From Bacteroidales bacterium UBA5226 (GTDB lineage Bacteria > Bacteroidota > Bacteroidia > Bacteroidales > UBA932): DNA of 27,460 nucleotides. Where the stretch lies: the NCBI GenBank assembly GCA_002409325.1, contig DHUU01000006.1, positions 1 through 27,460 on the forward strand, read 5' to 3'. Under the pieces are notes generated by a model that was not told where the DNA came from, did not search any database, and worked only from the letters and a program-made list of their open reading frames with translations. Positions 23,469 through 27,460 of this stretch are shown here, piece by piece; the stretch's first letter is position 1, and each line of letters begins with the position of its first letter. The translations under genes and the position numbers were made by a program.

Positions 23469-25177
23469 GGCTGATTTAGTGTTCTGGCAAAGGAGTCTTT
23501 CAAAGTACAGATTCTATTGAACACCGGCCTTTCCGGCGTTGAGTCGTAATCAGGTACAAAGTAACCCAACCGTTCAAACTGAAAGCGGGTACGTGCATTG
23601 TCCTTTCCGCTAAGCGCCTCATAAGCCATCAGGGCTGCCTGGTTGTCTATATAAGCCTTTACTATCTTCAGGGAACCGGGATTCAGATAATCCCTGTAAT
23701 CCTTGTCCTCGGGTATGGATCCCATATACGGTTCTGTAAACAACCGGTCAAAAAGACGCACTTCACCGGCAATGGCGTGTTTGGCCGACAACCAGTGGAT
23801 GGTTCCCTTTACACTGCGCCAGGTGCCTGTCCCCGGTTTAGTATCCGGATCCAGCGTACAGTGGAGCTCCAAAGGTCGTCCGTTGTTGTCCCTGACTATA
23901 TTTTCACATTTGATGATGTAACCGTATTTAAGCCGTACTTCTCCCCCGGGCATCAGACGGAAATACTTCTTAGGCGGATTTTCCATAAAATCATCCCGTT
24001 CAATATAGATCTGGCGCGAGAAAGGAATCAGCCGTTCCCCGGCCGTGGGGTCTTCTGGGTTAAGGGGGGCTTTCATGAACTCTTCCTTGCCTTCCGGGTA
24101 ATTGGTTATGATCACCTTTAACGGATCCAGTACAGCCATATGGCGGGGTGCGGTTTTATTCAATTCTTCCCTTATGCACCATTCCATGAGCGAAATATCT
24201 ATGACATTATCCCTTTTGGCAACGCCAACCTTTTCTGAAAACAGGCGGATTGCCGAGGGGGTGTATCCCCGGCGCCTGAGCCCGCATATGGTGGGCATCC
24301 TGGGATCGTCCCAGCCATTGACAAGCCCGGTCTGAACAAGTTCCAGAAGTTTGCGTTTGCTCATCACTGTATGCGTTATGTTGAGCCTTGCAAACTCGTA
24401 CTGGTGGGAAGGGAATATGTCAAGCTGCTCAATAAACCAGTCGTAAAGCGGCCGGTGCACATCAAATTCAAGGGTGCACACAGAATGGGTAATCTGCTCA
24501 ATGGAATCACACTGCCCGTGGGCATAGTCATACATAGGGTAAATGCACCAGGTATTCCCGGTACGGTGGTGTTCTGAGTGAATGATCCTGTACATCAGGG
24601 GATCCCTCATGAGCATATTGGGATGGCTCATATCTATTTTGGCACGCAGGACCCTGTTGCCATCGGGAAATTCTCCGTCCCTCATCCGGGTAAACAAGTC
24701 TGCGTTTTCTTCAATGCTACGGTTCCTCCACGGACTGTCTTTTCCCGGGGTGGTCACGGTACCGCGGTTGATGCGGATCTCTTCGTGTGTCTGATCATCC
24801 ACGTATGCCAGGCCCTTACGGATCAAAACATGCGCCCACTGGTACAGTTGTTCAAAATAATCCGACGCATAGAATTCATTGGCCCATTGAAAACCAAGCC
24901 AGAGTATGTCCTCTTTGATGGAATCCACGTATTCTGTATCTTCCTTTGTGGGATTGGTATCGTCAAAACGAAGGTTGGTTTTTCCTCCAAATTTCCTGGC
25001 CAGTCCAAAATTCAGACATATACTCTTGGCATGGCCTATATGCAGGTATCCGTTGGGCTCCGGGGGAAATCTGGTTATGATGGACTGGTGTTTGCCCTGG
25101 GCCAGATCTGCCTGGATAATCTCTTCAATAAAATTCAGGGAACGTTCTAAAGAAGTCTGTGTGTTTTCTGCATTCAT
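23465..25177 (-). CDS. glnS: Glutaminyl-tRNA synthetase
   Basis: 570 aa, class I synthetase that charges tRNA-Gln with glutamine in the cytoplasm. The HIGH motif is H46-I-G-H49 in PPEPNGYLHIGHAK, and the KMSKS loop reads VMSKRKL. The segment LRFDDTNPTKEDTEYVDSI (in parts: RFDDTNP and TEYVDSI) and PTICGLRRRGYTPSAIR identify GlnRS rather than GluRS. The C-terminal anticodon-binding beta barrels follow from about 340. No YqeY fusion is present, although some Bacteroidetes have one. It starts at ATG 25177, 22 bases after a TATTTTTG box, and is divergent from yicC. Confidence 0.97.
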   Translation of the reverse strand: MNAENTQTSLERSLNFIEEIIQADLAQGKHQSIITRFPPEPNGYLHIGHAKSICLNFGLARKFGGKTNLRFDDTNPTKEDTEYVDSIKEDILWLGFQWANEFYASDYFEQLYQWAHVLIRKGLAYVDDQTHEEIRINRGTVTTPGKDSPWRNRSIEENADLFTRMRDGEFPDGNRVLRAKIDMSHPNMLMRDPLMYRIIHSEHHRTGNTWCIYPMYDYAHGQCDSIEQITHSVCTLEFDVHRPLYDWFIEQLDIFPSHQYEFARLNITHTVMSKRKLLELVQTGLVNGWDDPRMPTICGLRRRGYTPSAIRLFSEKVGVAKRDNVIDISLMEWCIREELNKTAPRHMAVLDPLKVIITNYPEGKEEFMKAPLNPEDPTAGERLIPFSRQIYIERDDFMENPPKKYFRLMPGGEVRLKYGYIIKCENIVRDNNGRPLELHCTLDPDTKPGTGTWRSVKGTIHWLSAKHAIAGEVRLFDRLFTEPYMGSIPEDKDYRDYLNPGSLKIVKAYIDNQAALMAYEALSGKDNARTRFQFERLGYFVPDYDSTPERPVFNRICTLKDSFARTLNQP

Positions 25178-25199
25178 ATGTTGGGATAATTTTGTTGGG

Positions 25200-25207
25200 C
25201 AAAAATA
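25200..25207 (-). promoter_or_regulatory. -7 promoter box of glnS
   Basis: TATTTTTG on the minus strand matches TAnnTTTG and ends 22 bases before the glnS ATG. It lies only 12 bases from the opposing yicC box, so the two promoters share DNA. Confidence 0.5.
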
Positions 25208-25219
25208 ATCATAATAATG

Positions 25220-25227
25220 TATATTTG
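25220..25227 (+). promoter_or_regulatory. -7 promoter box of yicC
   Basis: TATATTTG matches TAnnTTTG and ends 17 bases before the ATG at 25245. A TTG at 25195-25197 lies 22 bases upstream of it, slightly beyond the usual 19-21. Confidence 0.5.
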
Positions 25228-25244
25228 CGGAAAATTAGTTGCAA

Positions 25245-26123
25245 ATGATTCGTTCCATGACCGGTTACGGAAAAGCCGAAATTTCATTTTCCGGAAAGAA
25301 ATTTACCGTTGAGATACGTTCCGTGAATGGGAAAACGGCCGATATCGGTTTAAAAACATCCCAAATACCCAGGGAATATGAACATGAATTACGTAAAAAT
25401 CTGATAAACAAGTTGCAACGTGGCAACATTGATCTCTTCATAGGGGTTGACCAGGAAGTGGCTGAATCGGGGAATACGTTTAATGTAGTACTGATCAAAC
25501 AGTATTATAAAGAATTACAGGAAGTATTCAGAGAAATTGATCAGGAAGTCAGTTCCACAGAGCTGGCCGCTGCCCTGCTCAGGATGCCCGAGGTAAGGGA
25601 AGTTCAGAAGAAAGAAATGGATATTCATGATTGGAAAGTCCTTGAAGAATGTATTTATAAGGCGGCAGACAACCTGGATGTATTCAGGTGCCGGGAAGGG
25701 GAAAGGCTGGGACAGGACCTGTTGTCGCATATTGACAATATAGAAAACCATCTGCAAAAAGTAGAAAAACTGGACCCTGGACGGATTGTGTCGGTAAGAA
25801 AACGGCTGGATGATAAATTGTCCGGATTGGGTGAAGATATAACAATAGATCAGAACCGCCTTGAGCAGGAGTTGATCTATTACCTTGAAAAAGCGGATAT
25901 CAGCGAAGAACGCGTACGGTTAAGCCAGCATTGCACCTATTTCCGCCAGACAATGGACCAGGAAGAATATGCGGGCAGGAAACTCAACTTCATTGCACAG
26001 GAGATGGGAAGGGAGATCAATACGTTGGGATCCAAGGCTGCCCATGCCGGGATGCAGCAATATGTTGTGATGATGAAAGACGAACTTGAAAAAATTAAAG
26101 AACAGGTACTCAATGTCCTCTAA
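25245..26123 (+). CDS. yicC: YicC/YloC-family endoribonuclease
   Basis: 292 aa. Starts MIRSMTGYGKAEI, the family hallmark; the in-frame TTG two codons earlier was rejected. The N-terminal YicC domain covers about 1-155 (KFTVEIRSVNGKTADIGL, shown in part: EIRSVNGK), and the C-terminal DUF1732 domain runs to the end with GRKLNFIAQEMGREINTLGSKA (in parts: LNFIAQEMGREINT and SKA). E. coli YicC has been reported as an endoribonuclease acting on small RNA, so an RNA-decay role in the cytoplasm is likely. In many genomes the gene precedes gmk; here it is followed by a small lipoprotein gene with an 11-bp overlap. Confidence 0.94.
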   Translation: MIRSMTGYGKAEISFSGKKFTVEIRSVNGKTADIGLKTSQIPREYEHELRKNLINKLQRGNIDLFIGVDQEVAESGNTFNVVLIKQYYKELQEVFREIDQEVSSTELAAALLRMPEVREVQKKEMDIHDWKVLEECIYKAADNLDVFRCREGERLGQDLLSHIDNIENHLQKVEKLDPGRIVSVRKRLDDKLSGLGEDITIDQNRLEQELIYYLEKADISEERVRLSQHCTYFRQTMDQEEYAGRKLNFIAQEMGREINTLGSKAAHAGMQQYVVMMKDELEKIKEQVLNVL

Positions 26124-26490
26124 AAGTATATTTCTTTTGATTGCTATCATGCTGCTCACAGCTTCCTGCATAGAGCAGCCTCAAAGCACGTATACCTATG
26201 CAGTGGAAGGGAAAGTTAAAAATATTGTCAATATGCCCATTGAGGGTATCCGGGTGATCATGAACAGAACTTATAGCGGTAAACAGGAAGCAGATACGGC
26301 CTATACCGATTCACAGGGTAAATATTTGGTTTCCCTGACCGTTACTTCCCGACAGCGGGTTTTCCTGGTTGACTATTCAGATCCACGGCTCAAATACAGG
26401 GATACTTTAAGGCGATTTGCATTTGAGGATCAGGGGAAACTCTACGATTCCATGGTGCTCAGATCACGGAACCAGGTAGACCCCTTTTAA
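26113..26490 (+). CDS. Small lipoprotein with carboxypeptidase-regulatory-like domain
   Basis: 125 aa from the ATG at 26113. A longer frame opens at 26086 inside yicC, but the inner ATG puts the hydrophobic signal peptide directly at the N terminus: SIFLLIAIMLLTASC with the anchoring C19 (TASC is an imperfect lipobox). The mature part reads like a single beta-sandwich of the CarboxypepD_reg type: VEGKVKNIVNMPIEGIRVIM, then AYTDSQGKYLVSL. It resembles a family of small Bacteroidetes lipoproteins often labelled radical-SAM-associated, but no radical SAM gene is present. The start overlaps the yicC end by 11 bp. The gene ends 17 bases before the convergent recG stop. Confidence 0.75.
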   Translation: MSSKSIFLLIAIMLLTASCIEQPQSTYTYAVEGKVKNIVNMPIEGIRVIMNRTYSGKQEADTAYTDSQGKYLVSLTVTSRQRVFLVDYSDPRLKYRDTLRRFAFEDQGKLYDSMVLRSRNQVDPF

Positions 26491-26507
26491 CAGGAGAAGA
26501 TCACCAT

Positions 26508-27460
26508 TCAGGAAATTTTGCTGAAATCGGCCTGTCTTTTTCCCAGGATTTCAAGTTGCAGAAGGAGAATTTTATTTTTTTCCGATTCAAGGAGTGGATC
26601 CTCGTCCAGAATTTTCTGCGCCTCCATTCTTGCCCATTCAAGGATTTGTCCGTCCCTGGCCAGACTGGCTATGTGCAGGTCAAAGGCAAGACCGCTCTGT
26701 GCAGTACCTTCCAGGTCGCCGGGCCCCCGTAGGCGCATATCTGCCTCGGCAATCTCAAAGCCATTGTTACTATCGCACATCAGCTTCAGGCGCTGCCTGG
26801 CCTCTTTGCTCAGGGCATTCCCGGTCATCAGGATGCAATATGATTTTTCAGCACCGCGTCCTACGCGTCCGCGCAATTGATGGAGTTGTGACAAACCGAA
26901 TCGTTCTGCGCTTTCAATAACCATCACTGTTGCGTTGGGGACATCTACGCCCACTTCTATGACAGACGTGGCAATCAGTATCTGGGCCTGTCCCTTAACA
27001 AACATATTCATGTCAAAAGCCTTGTCTTCCGGTTTTTGCTGACCATGAACCACGGCAACGGAATAGAGGGGGGCCGGGAATGCCATGGCGATATCACGGT
27101 AACCTGTTTCCAGGTTTTCATAGTCCATTTTTTCAGACTCACGGATCAGCGGATAGACAATGTAAACCTGCCGGCCTTCTGTGATTTGCTTTTTTAGGAA
27201 GGAGTATACCGTTCCCCTGCGTGAAGAGGGGTAATGGATGGTCTGTACCGGCTGTCTTCCCGGCGGCAGCTCATCTATGACAGACACATCCAGGTCTCCG
27301 TACAGGGTCATAGCCAGTGTCCTGGGGATAGGGGTGGCAGTCATCACCAGGATATGGGGTGGGGAACCTTCTGTTTTTTGCCATAAACGTGCCCGCTGTT
27401 CTACTCCAAAGCGGTGTTGTTCGTCTATGACCACAAAACCGAGCTTTTTAAAGGCAACCG
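26508..27460 (-). CDS. recG: ATP-dependent DNA helicase RecG, C-terminal part
   Basis: Open to the right edge: the visible 316 residues are the C-terminal part of RecG, which remodels stalled replication forks and branched DNA. Reading inward from the edge, helicase motif II is VVIDEQHRFG, motif III MTATPIPRTLA, then YGDLDVSVIDELPPGR, motif V ATSVIEVGVDVPNA, and motif VI QLRGRVGRG. The tail ends DFSKIS. The wedge domain and Walker A lie outside the window. An apparent start at 27434 is only an internal GTG valine codon; the frame continues upstream as VAFKKLGF. It is convergent with the small lipoprotein gene with a 17-bp gap and no hairpin between. Confidence 0.97.
   Translation of the reverse strand, partial: VAFKKLGFVVIDEQHRFGVEQRARLWQKTEGSPPHILVMTATPIPRTLAMTLYGDLDVSVIDELPPGRQPVQTIHYPSSRRGTVYSFLKKQITEGRQVYIVYPLIRESEKMDYENLETGYRDIAMAFPAPLYSVAVVHGQQKPEDKAFDMNMFVKGQAQILIATSVIEVGVDVPNATVMVIESAERFGLSQLHQLRGRVGRGAEKSYCILMTGNALSKEARQRLKLMCDSNNGFEIAEADMRLRGPGDLEGTAQSGLAFDLHIASLARDGQILEWARMEAQKILDEDPLLESEKNKILLLQLEILGKRQADFSKIS

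Noticed and set aside
24578..25150. 190-codon plus-strand frame opposite glnS
   Set aside because: Antisense shadow of the GlnRS catalytic domain; no recognisable motif or ribosome site.
1..27460. CRISPR arrays, transposases, integrases or phage genes
   Set aside because: I looked for regular repeats, DDE or tyrosine-recombinase motifs and terminal inverted repeats with duplications and found none.

Overview
The window looks like a compact chromosomal segment from a member of the Bacteroidota, most likely order Bacteroidales. The evidence is the gene families (M16 peptidase ending in an IFGY tail, LytS/LytTR pair, Bacteroidetes-type AddB-like nuclease, HU, a 29-residue COX24-type ribosomal protein and RNase G in a row), repeated TAnnTTTG -7 promoter boxes, a tmRNA with the tag GNNNYALAA, and weak or absent Shine-Dalgarno sequences. 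I see no insertion sequence, CRISPR array, prophage or recent island. Almost everything is ordinary housekeeping DNA, so the points of interest are at the level of individual genes and control regions.

Layout. 1-277 is the tail of an M16 peptidase. 278-547 is intergenic, with a promoter, three hairpins and a strong terminator that could make a ~97-nt RNA or a leader attenuator. 548-3271 (+) is a probable operon of a LytS-type sensor kinase, a LytTR response regulator and a MenA-type prenyltransferase. 3263-8971 (-) is a tightly coupled lipoprotein / AddB-like nuclease / PgpH-type HD phosphodiesterase operon, sitting only 32 bases downstream of the tmRNA gene (9004-9400, -). lysE-like (-) and lnt (+) diverge from a 55-bp region near 10.1 kb.

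11684-21315 (-) is a long co-directional block read as mutY, a single-POTRA Omp85-like barrel, lon, ung, coaD, a tandem-thioredoxin protein and a UbiD-like protein. From 21450 (+) come HU, a 29-aa bS22/COX24-type protein and RNase G. These meet glnS (-) head to head. yicC and a small lipoprotein (+) follow, and the window closes inside recG (-).

Themes. DNA repair is well represented (mutY, ung, AddB-like, recG), as is envelope biogenesis (lnt, Omp85-like, lipoproteins, thioredoxin protein). Four convergent gene pairs overlap or lie within 17 bp, with no dedicated terminators. Several -7 boxes sit 4-7 bases from the start codon, suggesting leaderless mRNAs. The most unusual protein is the UbiD homologue, which appears to have lost two metal ligands and one catalytic glutamate of the canonical prenylated-FMN decarboxylases.
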